Shown here: positions 56,674 to 64,000 of the stretch, piece by piece | Position numbering within the stretch: the first letter of the stretch is position 1 | Layout of the letters: the number at the start of each line of letters is the position of its first letter | DNA from: Phyllobacterium brassicacearum | GTDB lineage: Bacteria > Pseudomonadota > Alphaproteobacteria > Rhizobiales > Rhizobiaceae | Assembly: GCF_003010955.1 (NCBI RefSeq) | Contig: NZ_PGGO01000007.1 | Span: 124,001-188,000, forward strand | Direction of reading: 5' to 3' | Length of the DNA stretch: 64,000 nt | Program-made: the position numbers and the translations under genes | Notes under the pieces: model-generated | What the model was told of the DNA's origin: nothing | Database searches by the model: none | The model's input: the letters and a program-made list of their open reading frames with translations, nothing else

Positions 56674-57114
56674 TTAAGGCGTCAGATCGAACGCGCCTTT
56701 AAAACTGCCGTCCATGTAAAACGGTACCGAGGTGTGCACATGGGCGATGCGCCATGTGCCAGCTTGCCTGATCAGGCCGAGCGTCTGCCGGAACCAGAGA
56801 TCGACCTCGTATCCGTCCGTCTTGGTGCCGGTCATGCGCACGAGGCTCCTTGCAAAGGCAACGTCGCCTCCGACGCTGATCTGAACATCTCTTGCCTCGC
56901 CACCGATAGGGCCCTTCCAGGTGGCAAACCACGCTTCCAGGTCCTCGGCGTCCTTGCCCTCGTATTGCAATGGCGGGGCAAGGGTGAACTGAACCACGTC
57001 ATCGGTCAGATGGGATTTGGCTCTCGCCGCATCCTTGTCGCAAATCGCTTTCGCCCAGCCTTCAATCGCCGTAGCGACAGCTGCCTTCTCGTCGATCGTT
57101 GCGCTTGTCATCAC
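56674..57114 (-). CDS. SnoaL/NTF2-like protein
   Basis: A 146-residue protein (start GTG 57114 or ATG 57111) with the cone-shaped NTF2 fold expected from AVATAIEGWAKAICDKDAARAKSHLTDDVVQF and the C-terminal GTWRIAHVHTSVPFYMDG. Members act as small hydrolases or isomerases or bind ligands; no catalytic role can be assigned. It is last of a four-gene minus-strand set with the sigma factor. Confidence 0.85.
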   Translation of the reverse strand: MMTSATIDEKAAVATAIEGWAKAICDKDAARAKSHLTDDVVQFTLAPPLQYEGKDAEDLEAWFATWKGPIGGEARDVQISVGGDVAFARSLVRMTGTKTDGYEVDLWFRQTLGLIRQAGTWRIAHVHTSVPFYMDGSFKGAFDLTP

Positions 57115-57126
57115 AATTTTCTCCCG

Positions 57127-57603
57127 TCAAAGCTTCGAAGCAAGGGCTTCAAGCTGGTCGGTGCACTTCCCCCAGCCTGCGTGGAACCCCATTTTCTCGT
57201 GGGTTTCGCGATCGGCGGCGGTCCAATGACGGACGAGTGCCGTGTATTTGGTTTTTCCACCATGTTCCTCGAACGTCAGGATCACCGTCATGAACGGCTT
57301 TTCGGACGGCTCCCAAGCCTTTGTAAAGGCGTCCGTTACGACGATCCGCTCATTCTGCACCACATCGAGGTAGACGCCCCGATTGGGAAATTCATTGCCA
57401 TCGGGTCCGCGCATGACGATGAGATTTGCGCCGCCAACACGCACGTCGAGTTCCGCATGCGGTGTGGTATAGGGCAGGGGTGCGAACCATTGCTTCAACA
57501 GTTCGGCGTCCGTCCATGCCCTGAAGACTTTCTGGCGCGGCGCGTCGATGATGCGGGTCAGGACGAGATCGCGGTCGGAATTAGGGGTTGTATCAAAGCT
57601 CAT
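57127..57603 (-). CDS. SRPBCC (AHSA1-like) protein
   Basis: A 158-residue START-fold protein; the start at 57603 has AGGAGAACACC upstream. LVLTRIIDAPRQKVFRAWTDAELLKQWFAP is the typical opening and HEKMGFHAGWGKCTDQLEAL the closing block. These proteins bind hydrophobic ligands. Its neighbours (SnoaL-like, sigma factor, DGPF protein) form a common stress-related set in which such genes are probable targets of the sigma factor. Confidence 0.9.
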   Translation of the reverse strand: MSFDTTPNSDRDLVLTRIIDAPRQKVFRAWTDAELLKQWFAPLPYTTPHAELDVRVGGANLIVMRGPDGNEFPNRGVYLDVVQNERIVVTDAFTKAWEPSEKPFMTVILTFEEHGGKTKYTALVRHWTAADRETHEKMGFHAGWGKCTDQLEALASKL

Positions 57604-57693
57604 TGGTGTTCTCCTGGTGTGATCATTTCTGCACCAAGGACGAACTGGCGAGTGCCGATCCGACACAGCCACGCATAATTTTTTGTTGAGGGT

Positions 57694-58935
57694 TCAGTGC
57701 TGCGCAAGCCTGTCGAGGTGCGTGCGAATGTGGGCTGCTTCGGCCGCCGTATTTGCGAGGGAAATGGCGCGGTTGAAGGCCTCGCGCGCCTCGTCGGCAC
57801 GGCCGATTTTCATCAGCAAGTTGCCTTTGACGCCGAAATAATGGAAATAACCGGAAAGCCGGTCTTCCAATGGCTCGATCATCGCCAGAGCTTCTGCAGG
57901 GCCTCGCACTTTTGCCACTGCGACGGCGCGGTTGAGCGTGATTACTGGCGATGGCGTCAGCCGCTCCAGTGCAGAATAGAGCAGATCGATCTCCACCCAA
58001 TCGGTATCCTCGGCGCGCAAGGCGCGCGCATGCAGCGCGGCGATTGCCGCCTGGATCTGGTATGGTCCGGGGCGCCTGTGGCGCACGGCCTTGTCGATCA
58101 GGGCAAGGCCCTCATTGATCATCTTGCGGTTCCAGAGGCTCCGGTCCTGGTCCTCAAGCAATATCACCGATCCCTCCGCGTCAAAACGAGCGGCGGCACG
58201 GGCGTTCTGCAGGAGCATGAGGGCGGTCAACCCCATGATTTCCGGCTCGGTAGGAAATATTCGCAGCAGCAACCGCGCCAGTCTTATCGCCTCGTCGCAC
58301 AGGGGAAGGCGGGCCTGCTGCTCGCCGGCGGCGGCCGAGTATCCTTCGTTGAAGATCAGATAAACCATCGCTACGACGGCAGCGAGCCTTTCCGTCCGCT
58401 CGATGGCGTCCGGTGTCTCGAACGGTATTCCGCCGGCCCCGATACGGCTCTTCGCACGCGTAATTCGTTGTTCCATGGCGCTCTCGCCGACGAGGAAGGC
58501 GCGCGCGATCTGCCTGACGGAAAGCCCCGATACGATGCGTAGCGCCAGGGGGATCTGTTGTGTGGCCGGTAGATCGGGGTGACAGCAAATGAACAGAAGC
58601 CGCAGGATGTCGTCGCGGTAATCGGAGCCGTCGATCTTCTCAACGATCGCCGTCTCGGTGTCCTCAAGATCGGACAGCACTTCCTCCGGCGGCAAGGGTT
58701 GCTGCTTGGCCTGGCGTCGCACCCCGTCGATTGCGCTGTTGCGGCCGACGAAAATCAGCCAGGCAGTTGGATCCCGGGGCGGCCCGTTCTTTGGCCAGTT
58801 CTTCAACGCACGGAGGCACGCCTCCTGAAAGGCTTCCTCGGCAATATCCAGATTGCGGAAATAACGAAGCAGTGCACCGACCGCCTGCGGGCGGGCGGCG
58901 GTGAGTGCTGCTTCGATCCAGGCGGATTCGCTCAT
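57694..58935 (-). CDS. ECF sigma factor with long C-terminal helical domain (ECF42-like)
   Basis: A 413-residue protein. Sigma region 2 lies at about 15-80 (LDIAEEAFQEACLRAL), and sigma region 4 at about 120-175 (GLSVRQIARAFLVGESAMEQRITRAK). The remaining 240 residues are TPR-like helices (DUF6596 type) instead of an anti-sigma partner. It overlaps the DGPF gene by 4 bp, the hallmark of group ECF42. The signal is unknown; the C-terminal domain is thought necessary for activity. Confidence 0.92.
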   Translation of the reverse strand: MSESAWIEAALTAARPQAVGALLRYFRNLDIAEEAFQEACLRALKNWPKNGPPRDPTAWLIFVGRNSAIDGVRRQAKQQPLPPEEVLSDLEDTETAIVEKIDGSDYRDDILRLLFICCHPDLPATQQIPLALRIVSGLSVRQIARAFLVGESAMEQRITRAKSRIGAGGIPFETPDAIERTERLAAVVAMVYLIFNEGYSAAAGEQQARLPLCDEAIRLARLLLRIFPTEPEIMGLTALMLLQNARAAARFDAEGSVILLEDQDRSLWNRKMINEGLALIDKAVRHRRPGPYQIQAAIAALHARALRAEDTDWVEIDLLYSALERLTPSPVITLNRAVAVAKVRGPAEALAMIEPLEDRLSGYFHYFGVKGNLLMKIGRADEAREAFNRAISLANTAAEAAHIRTHLDRLAQH

Positions 58936-59306
58936 GGGAAACTCGATCCCGGCCTGAAAATGCCGATCGGCCTGATTTCATAAGAACCAGTCCCGGGGTT
59001 GGCGCGCGCGAGATCACGCGCTGTATCAATGGCTTCGTCCAGGGACGCGCATTCGACGACGTAGAACCCGAGGAGCTGCTCTTTGGTCTCGGCGAAGGGG
59101 CCGTCGATGATGATGGGGTCTTCTCTGCTCTTCCTGAGCGTCGTTGCTGCTGTGGTTGGAAGCAGACGCGCGACGGGACCGAGCCGTCCCTGCTCCCTGA
59201 GCTTGTCCTGGACAACGGCAAGGCGCGCCATCACGGCGTCATCCTCCTCCTTGCTCCAGGAACCAACAACGTCTTCTGGATTATAGCAAAGTATGGCGTA
59301 TAGCAT
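58932..59306 (-). CDS. YCII-related DGPF-domain protein
   Basis: A 124-residue protein from ATG 59306 with GGAGG upstream. The motif IIIDGPFAETKEQLLGFYVVE gives the family its name, and a YCII ferredoxin-like fold is expected. It is encoded directly before the ECF sigma gene with an ATGA overlap. It is usually a target or modulator of that sigma factor, and the biochemical role is unknown. Confidence 0.92.
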   Translation of the reverse strand: MLYAILCYNPEDVVGSWSKEEDDAVMARLAVVQDKLREQGRLGPVARLLPTTAATTLRKSREDPIIIDGPFAETKEQLLGFYVVECASLDEAIDTARDLARANPGTGSYEIRPIGIFRPGSSFP

Positions 59307-59447
59307 TCGGATCGACCTCCTCACATAAAGACGATCCAGTATGGCTAATCCCGACACGGGGTCGAGAAAAATTATGGATTTCCGGAACTTCGAGCAACAG
59401 GAGGCCATGCGAGGTCAATGCCTCCTGTGGTCCTTAACGTCGAAGTA

Positions 59448-59768
59448 TTACCGGCAAGGGTAACCCGGAGCGATTCTGCAGGTTGGGCGCGGCCGGTAGT
59501 AGGGAGGCCGTGGGCGGTAAGGAGGCCGACCGCAATATGGCGGGCGTACGACGACTGTCGGTCGGACGACGATCGTTGGACCCACGGCAACGGAGCGTTC
59601 AAGGTAATTGGCCGAGAGCCATCCCCGCATCCCTTGATAACCAATCCGGCACCAGTTTGACTGACACGTCAGAACATTGACCCGGAGTTCGGGCGCCAGG
59701 GTCGCGACACGGCCATAGGTTGTTCCCGCCCGATACGATGGATTGCAATTGCGATCAGAAGTGATTTT
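59448..59768 (-). pseudogene. 5'-truncated SH3-domain secreted protein
   Basis: The minus-strand frame from 59768 to a stop at 59448 reads a bacterial SH3-like domain (NPSYRAGTTYGRVATLAP, then NVLTCQSNWCRIGYQGMRGW and LSANYLERS). A Pro/Arg/Tyr-rich tail (RPPYRPRPPYYRPRP) follows. Such rhizobial proteins start with a signal peptide, but here a TGA stands directly upstream and no start codon precedes the domain. The missing 5' end abuts an AT-rich block, so the gene looks broken. Confidence 0.6.
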
Positions 59769-60194
59769 TCAATTATTGTCTAGTCAATTTAGAATAGTTT
59801 GATTAATGTATTCACTATAGTCGAGAGTTTTTGGGAAATGCCGTCTGTATATTTCCCTAGAATAATCGTCATTTTCTATAGTTTGCTGTCGTACGCTCGA
59901 ATTAAGTTGCTTGTATGTCACTATAAAATACGCAATATGCAACTACAGCGCGCGAAGTACTTGCGAATAATCTTAAAATAAAGTCACATCATTCACAAAT
60001 ATTACATGAAGCGCTAGCAATTAGCATTAATATGATAAATAATAAATTAGGATTACATTACGTCAAAAAAGAATTAATCTATGTGATGGAGGAGATACGA
60101 ACTTGAGGCTGGCAGAAATGTCAGGATTTTGCTCCGACCAGTAAAGCTTTGATCCAATTCCTCGTGGAGCAACCTCTTGGAGGATGCTGTAGCT
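59769..60194. other. AT-rich island, no gene recognised
   Basis: About 300 bp (59770-60080) are far richer in A+T than the rest. Only short, improbable frames occur. It separates the broken SH3 gene from the DUF2865 gene. The last part contains GGAGGATG, the ribosome site of the next gene. Confidence 0.55.
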
Positions 60195-61409
60195 ATGCGC
60201 GTCGTTCTTGTTTCTCGAGTATCCGTCGTGGTCGGGTTGCTGTTGGCAATGGCACCCATCGAGGTGAATAGAGTTCATGCTGCGTCAAACACGTGCGACT
60301 CGTTGAGGAAGCAACTTGTAGCTGTATCAAGCGGTCGGGACGTTTCGCAGAGATCCAGCCGAAGCGCCCAGCAACAGTCGTTGCAATTACAGCAGATGCG
60401 GGCAACAGCAAGCAAGGCAGGTTGCGGTGGTTTTCTCTTTTCGCGCGGCGATCCGGCCTTGTGCAAACGTTATGCTCAAAGCATCGAACGAATGTCCGCG
60501 AGGGTTGCAAGGCAGCAGGCCACAAGCGACCGGACGCGGGGACCGTCCCGCCAGCAGATTCTCGCATCAATGAACGCAAACGGTTGCAATGGCAGCATAT
60601 CCGCACGCAACAGCGACGAGCCCTCCAACGTCCGGCGCAAATCGCTCTTTGAGGTTCTCTTTGGCGATCGGGACCCTTCACCCTCATTGGTAGCGAGACG
60701 GCCGGTTGACGAACGTTCGGCACAACGCAACAACCGTCTATCGGCTCCTGATACTCTAGCTACGACTTACGAAGGAAGCGATCCGGGCGGGAACGTCATC
60801 GTCAAAAAGGGCGGATACCGCACGCTTTGTGTACGCACTTGCGACGGTTATTACTTCCCGATTTCGTTTTCGAGCCAACCGCGTAATTTCCCGCGTGACC
60901 AGAATGCCTGTACCGCCATGTGCCCAAACGGGAACGCGCAGCTGTATTATCATGCGGTGCCGGAACAGGAATCGGACGATATGATATCAGTTGCCGACAA
61001 GAAGCCGTACAGCGAATTGCCGAGTGCATTCAACTATCGGACTGTTGGCCTCAGATCAGTGCCGGGTTGCAGCTGTCACCGCCAGCCGAGCCCTATGTCG
61101 GAGCAATTGATGTCCGATCGCCAATCACAATCATCCGGCACAACAGCCCTCGCCGAGGAGGGCACGGATCCTGGCATGGTTGCGGCTGTTCCCATGAATG
61201 AACCTGCTCAAGGGGACGTCGATGACGCACCGGCAGAGTCGCGAGACGTGAGGATGGTCGGACCGGCATTCTTCCCGGTTGAAACGAAAGTGACCGACTT
61301 CAAAGCCCCGCCACCCGTGATGGAAGACAAGCGGAGCACGACGGGCATACTCACTCCGGAAAATATTGTCAGAACGATCACATCGGATATTCTGAGGCGA
61401 ATCCAATAA
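60195..61409 (+). CDS. DUF2865 secreted protein
   Basis: A 404-residue exported protein (signal peptide to about residue 30). A Gln/Arg/Ser-rich helical part is followed by the DUF2865 core with cysteine pairs: YRTLCVRTCDGYYFPISFSS, CTAMCPNG and GCSCH. DUF2865 occurs in Rhizobiales with unknown function; CxxxC spacing suggests disulfides. The TTG at 60177 is in frame, but the ATG at 60195 is preferred. Confidence 0.88.
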   Translation: MRVVLVSRVSVVVGLLLAMAPIEVNRVHAASNTCDSLRKQLVAVSSGRDVSQRSSRSAQQQSLQLQQMRATASKAGCGGFLFSRGDPALCKRYAQSIERMSARVARQQATSDRTRGPSRQQILASMNANGCNGSISARNSDEPSNVRRKSLFEVLFGDRDPSPSLVARRPVDERSAQRNNRLSAPDTLATTYEGSDPGGNVIVKKGGYRTLCVRTCDGYYFPISFSSQPRNFPRDQNACTAMCPNGNAQLYYHAVPEQESDDMISVADKKPYSELPSAFNYRTVGLRSVPGCSCHRQPSPMSEQLMSDRQSQSSGTTALAEEGTDPGMVAAVPMNEPAQGDVDDAPAESRDVRMVGPAFFPVETKVTDFKAPPPVMEDKRSTTGILTPENIVRTITSDILRRIQ

Positions 61410-61455
61410 CGGGTTAGCTTTGAGTATCGCCTGTTCGAGGGCGTGAGAGAACGAC

Positions 61456-62232
61456 ATGACAAAGCCAGTGTGGTCTCCGGAACAGTATCTTAAATTTGAA
61501 GATGAACGCACCCGCCCGGCAAGCGACCTTCTATCCGCAGTTCCCAGCAGGGACATGAAATTTGCTGTCGATCTCGGCTGTGGCCCGGGCAATTCGACGG
61601 AGCTGATTTCGCAACGGTTTCCGCAGGCTGTTGTTCAAGGGATCGATTCATCGGCGGAGATGATCAAAGAGGCAAAAGCCCGGCTGCCAGAGTGCGATTT
61701 TGCAACGGCCGATATCGATAGCTGGCAACCGCATCAAAACGCTGATCTTCTATACGCCAATGCTGTCATGCAATGGCTGCCGGATCATGTGCGGCTGTTT
61801 CCAAAATTGATGGGGTTCCTCAATACGGGCGGATCATTGGCGATACAGATGCCGGACAATCTCAAGGAACCAACGCATGCGGCAATGCGCGAAGTGGCCC
61901 GGGATGAAATGTGGGCCGCCAAAATGGCGAAGGCAGCCTCCTCCCGTTCCCAGGTAGGCGACGCTTCGTTTTATTTTGAACTGCTGCGATCTCATGGCCG
62001 GCGTGTCGACATCTGGCGGACTACCTACCACCATCCCTTGCAGGGGCTCGATGGTATTGTCGAGTGGTTCAAGGGTTCGGGCCTCCGTCCCTATCTTTCA
62101 GTACTTGACGCCGACGAACGTTCGCTGTTTCTTGAAAAATACAAGGATTGTCTCGCACGATCTTACCGACCTTTGCACGATGGCATCGTGCTCCTGCCAT
62201 TTCCGCGCATTTTCATTGTAGCGACCAGGTAA
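61456..62232 (+). CDS. tam: Trans-aconitate 2-methyltransferase
   Basis: A 258-residue SAM-dependent methyltransferase. W(S)PEQYLKFEDERTRPASDLL opens the Tam family; motif I is VDLGCGPGNSTELI and ANAVMQWLPDH and WRTTYHHPLQG are conserved. It methylates the spontaneously formed inhibitor trans-aconitate, protecting aconitase. Length equals the family norm. It stands alone. Confidence 0.93.
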   Translation: MTKPVWSPEQYLKFEDERTRPASDLLSAVPSRDMKFAVDLGCGPGNSTELISQRFPQAVVQGIDSSAEMIKEAKARLPECDFATADIDSWQPHQNADLLYANAVMQWLPDHVRLFPKLMGFLNTGGSLAIQMPDNLKEPTHAAMREVARDEMWAAKMAKAASSRSQVGDASFYFELLRSHGRRVDIWRTTYHHPLQGLDGIVEWFKGSGLRPYLSVLDADERSLFLEKYKDCLARSYRPLHDGIVLLPFPRIFIVATR

Positions 62233-62522
62233 TACGAACGTTTATTGACCTACCCGGGTTTGTTTGCCGTCTTCAAAAGTCAATAAAATATTGAAGGTGT
62301 TTCGCGAATGAATGCGGAATGGGTGCCTAGCATCGCCGAAGCGAAAGACGCACAATCAAATATGCAGTGGCGACACTGAAGAGCTGACTGGCATGCGGAG
62401 GAGTGTGTGCCCGTCATCTCTTGATTGGAGAATTATCGAAAACTCAAAACCGGATGCCTGCGAAATCGCGTTTGTAACGCCCGCGGCAACGTAAGACTTA
62501 GGCTTTGCCAAGGGGAGGAACT

Positions 62523-63815
62523 ATGTTCGAAAAGCTGTTCAAGCTTAGCGACCACAACACATCCGTACGCACAGAGGTGTTGGCCGGACTGACGACATTC
62601 CTGACGATGTCGTACATCATTTTTGTCAATCCAGAGATTTTGTCATCCACGGGCATGGATCGAAATGCCGTGTTTGTCGCAACCTGTATCGCCGCAGCGC
62701 TCGGGTCGGCCGTGATGGCGATGGTGGCCAATTGGCCCATCGGCATGGCGCCTGGGATGGGCCTCAACGCCTTCTTCGCCTTCACTGTTGTGGCAGCGAT
62801 GGGTTTCACCTGGCAGCAGGCGCTCGGCGCCGTGTTCATCTCGGGCTGCATCTTTCTGCTGCTCACGGTAACGGGTGTTCGAAGTTGGCTAGTCTCAGGG
62901 ATCCCCAAATCGCTGCGCAGCGCAATTGCAGCCGGTATCGGCCTTTTCCTTGCATTCATTGCCCTGAAAACTTCCGGTATTATAGTCGCCAATCCCGCGA
63001 CATTTGTCGGGCTGGGCAATCTCGGCAGCACGGGCACCTTGCTGGCAATTCTGGGCTTTTTCGTTATTGCCGCGCTTGACGCTCTCAAGATACGCGGGTC
63101 GATCCTGATCGGCATATTGATTGTTACGGTACTCTCCGTGCTCTTGGGCGTCAGCGAATTCAAAGGCATTTTCTCTGCGCCGCCAAGCCTGGCACCTACC
63201 TTCCTGCAACTCGATATCATGGGCACTCTGCATACCGGACTTCTGCAAGTCATCCTGGTATTCGTGCTGGTTGAAGTCTTTGACGCGACCGGTACGTTGA
63301 TCGGCGTGAGCAAGCGAGCCGGTTTGATCCAGGAGGGAAAGCCGAACAATCTTGGCCGCGCATTGTTCGCTGACAGCACGGCGATTGTAGCTGGCTCCCT
63401 GCTCGGCACCAGCAGCACCACAGCCTACGTGGAAAGTGCGTCCGGCGTTCAGGCGGGCGGTCGCACGGGTTTGACTGCCCTGACCATCGCTGTCCTCTTT
63501 CTGGCAGCACTGTTCATTGCTCCGCTGGCGGCGTCCGTGCCCGGTTATGCAACCGCTCCGGCATTGCTCTATGTCGCTGGCCTTATGATGCATGAGCTTG
63601 TCGATATCGAGTGGAGCGACGTTACTGAATCGACTCCTGCGGCTCTGACAGCGCTGATGATCCCGTTCACCTATTCGATCGCCAATGGTCTGGCGTTCGG
63701 CTTCATCAGCTATGTAGTGCTGAAGACATTGACGGGCCGGGTAAGTGCTATCCATCCCGCTACATGGCTCGTTGCAATCCTGTTCGTCATCCGGTTTGCA
63801 ATGTTCCCAGCTTAA
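62523..63815 (+). CDS. NCS2-family purine permease (AzgA-like)
   Basis: A 430-residue inner-membrane transporter with about 12-14 hydrophobic segments; the start at 62523 has GGGGAGGAACT upstream. GMAPGMGLNAFFAFTVV, the VEVFDATGTLIGVSKRAG segment and GTSSTTAYVESASGVQAGGRTGL identify the AzgA branch (hypoxanthine, adenine, guanine uptake). A probable deaminase gene follows, fitting purine salvage. Confidence 0.92.
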   Translation: MFEKLFKLSDHNTSVRTEVLAGLTTFLTMSYIIFVNPEILSSTGMDRNAVFVATCIAAALGSAVMAMVANWPIGMAPGMGLNAFFAFTVVAAMGFTWQQALGAVFISGCIFLLLTVTGVRSWLVSGIPKSLRSAIAAGIGLFLAFIALKTSGIIVANPATFVGLGNLGSTGTLLAILGFFVIAALDALKIRGSILIGILIVTVLSVLLGVSEFKGIFSAPPSLAPTFLQLDIMGTLHTGLLQVILVFVLVEVFDATGTLIGVSKRAGLIQEGKPNNLGRALFADSTAIVAGSLLGTSSTTAYVESASGVQAGGRTGLTALTIAVLFLAALFIAPLAASVPGYATAPALLYVAGLMMHELVDIEWSDVTESTPAALTALMIPFTYSIANGLAFGFISYVVLKTLTGRVSAIHPATWLVAILFVIRFAMFPA

Positions 63816-63846
63816 CAGGTCCTGAACCTAAGGCGACGGCAGGAGA

Positions 63847-63872
63847 CGGATGCGGCACTTGAGCCGCATCCG
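63847..63872 (+). terminator. Terminator-like hairpin after the purine permease gene
   Basis: Perfect 10-bp stem CGGATGCGGC / GCCGCATCCG with a 6-nt loop, 31 nt after the permease stop. Only a weak pyrimidine tract follows. Confidence 0.6.
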
Positions 63873-63919
63873 ACTTATCTGCTCCAATCAGAATTTTCCG
63901 TAATGAGAAAGCCCAAAAC

Positions 63920-64000
63920 ATGACACAGCAATGCTCCCCGACGATCCTTCTCGATGCGCTGCTTGACGCGATGGAGGATCAGATCATTCCCATGACCGAA
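63920..64000 (+). CDS. Start of a probable nucleoside/guanine deaminase (cut by window edge)
   Basis: The frame opens at ATG 63920 and runs off the window: 27 residues, beginning MTQQCSPTILLDALLDAMED and ending QIIPMTE. The pattern of a short helix ending in IIPMT resembles the N-terminus of small rhizobial cytidine/guanine-type deaminases, and the purine permease upstream fits. The part seen is too short for certainty, and no catalytic motif is visible. Confidence 0.45.
   Translation, partial: MTQQCSPTILLDALLDAMEDQIIPMTE

Noticed and set aside
59799-59981. 60-residue frame in the AT-rich island
   Set aside because: Low-complexity AT-driven sequence without a ribosome site.
62312-62494. 60-residue frame between tam and the purine permease gene
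   Set aside because: No ribosome site or protein-like pattern; the region is more likely a promoter.

Overview
The window reads as part of an alphaproteobacterial (Hyphomicrobiales) genome, probably a Phyllobacteriaceae- or Rhizobiaceae-like bacterium. The clues are a red-type (form IC) RuBisCO operon with cbbX, a XoxF methanol dehydrogenase, DUF2865 and SH3 secreted proteins, and copies of an intergenic mosaic repeat containing GCAATTCCGGACG, which I recall from rhizobial and Brucella-like genomes. The species is not determined. Nearly the whole 5-51 kb stretch is one methylotrophy and autotrophy island. I see no tRNA, rRNA, CRISPR array or intact insertion sequence.

Layout. 1-1.4 kb: genes for subunits I (cut by the window edge) and II of a cytochrome c oxidase. 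1.6-4.4 kb: a DUF1428 protein, a CHASE2 adenylate/guanylate cyclase and its FecR-domain partner. 4.6-14.9 kb: divergent cbbR and the Calvin-cycle operon cbbF-P-T-A-L-S-X-E, ending with a thioredoxin-fold gene. 14.9-20.7 kb: a c-type cytochrome, a small Cys-containing ORF, a TauT/NitT-like ABC importer, a zinc metallohydrolase and a SoxYZ-like carrier, a set known to travel with PQQ dehydrogenases. 20.7-25 kb: a long, apparently structured leader followed by xoxF-xoxG-xoxJ and a CXXCW-type rhodanese protein. 25.1-28.4 kb: pqqABCDE. 28.4-33.6 kb (minus strand): the PQQ-associated ABC-2 exporter, a cupredoxin-like protein, a beta-propeller and a substrate-binding protein. 33.8-51.5 kb: methylofuran and tetrahydromethanopterin (H4MPT) synthesis genes, fae, mch, mtdB, RFAP synthase and fhcBADC.

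How it works together: methanol (XoxFGJ with PQQ and a lanthanide) -> formaldehyde -> Fae, MtdB and Mch on H4MPT -> FhcBADC with methylofuran -> formate. Further oxidation of formate to CO2 (formate dehydrogenase is not in the window) would feed the Calvin cycle, with electrons passing through c-type cytochromes to an oxidase. No mxaF and no serine-cycle gene is present here, so the picture is lanthanide-dependent, RuBisCO-based methylotrophy.

51.6-64 kb is ordinary accessory and housekeeping DNA: small secreted proteins, a hipBA toxin-antitoxin pair with AT-rich operator-like dyads, an MFS exporter, an ECF sigma factor with a DGPF/YCII partner, a 5'-truncated SH3 gene beside an AT-rich island, a DUF2865 protein, trans-aconitate methyltransferase, a purine permease and the start of a probable deaminase gene.

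The least explained items are the folded leader upstream of xoxF, the MfnB-FolB fusion, the uncharacterised enzymes in the pterin/furan cluster, and mosaic repeats that overlap stop codons.
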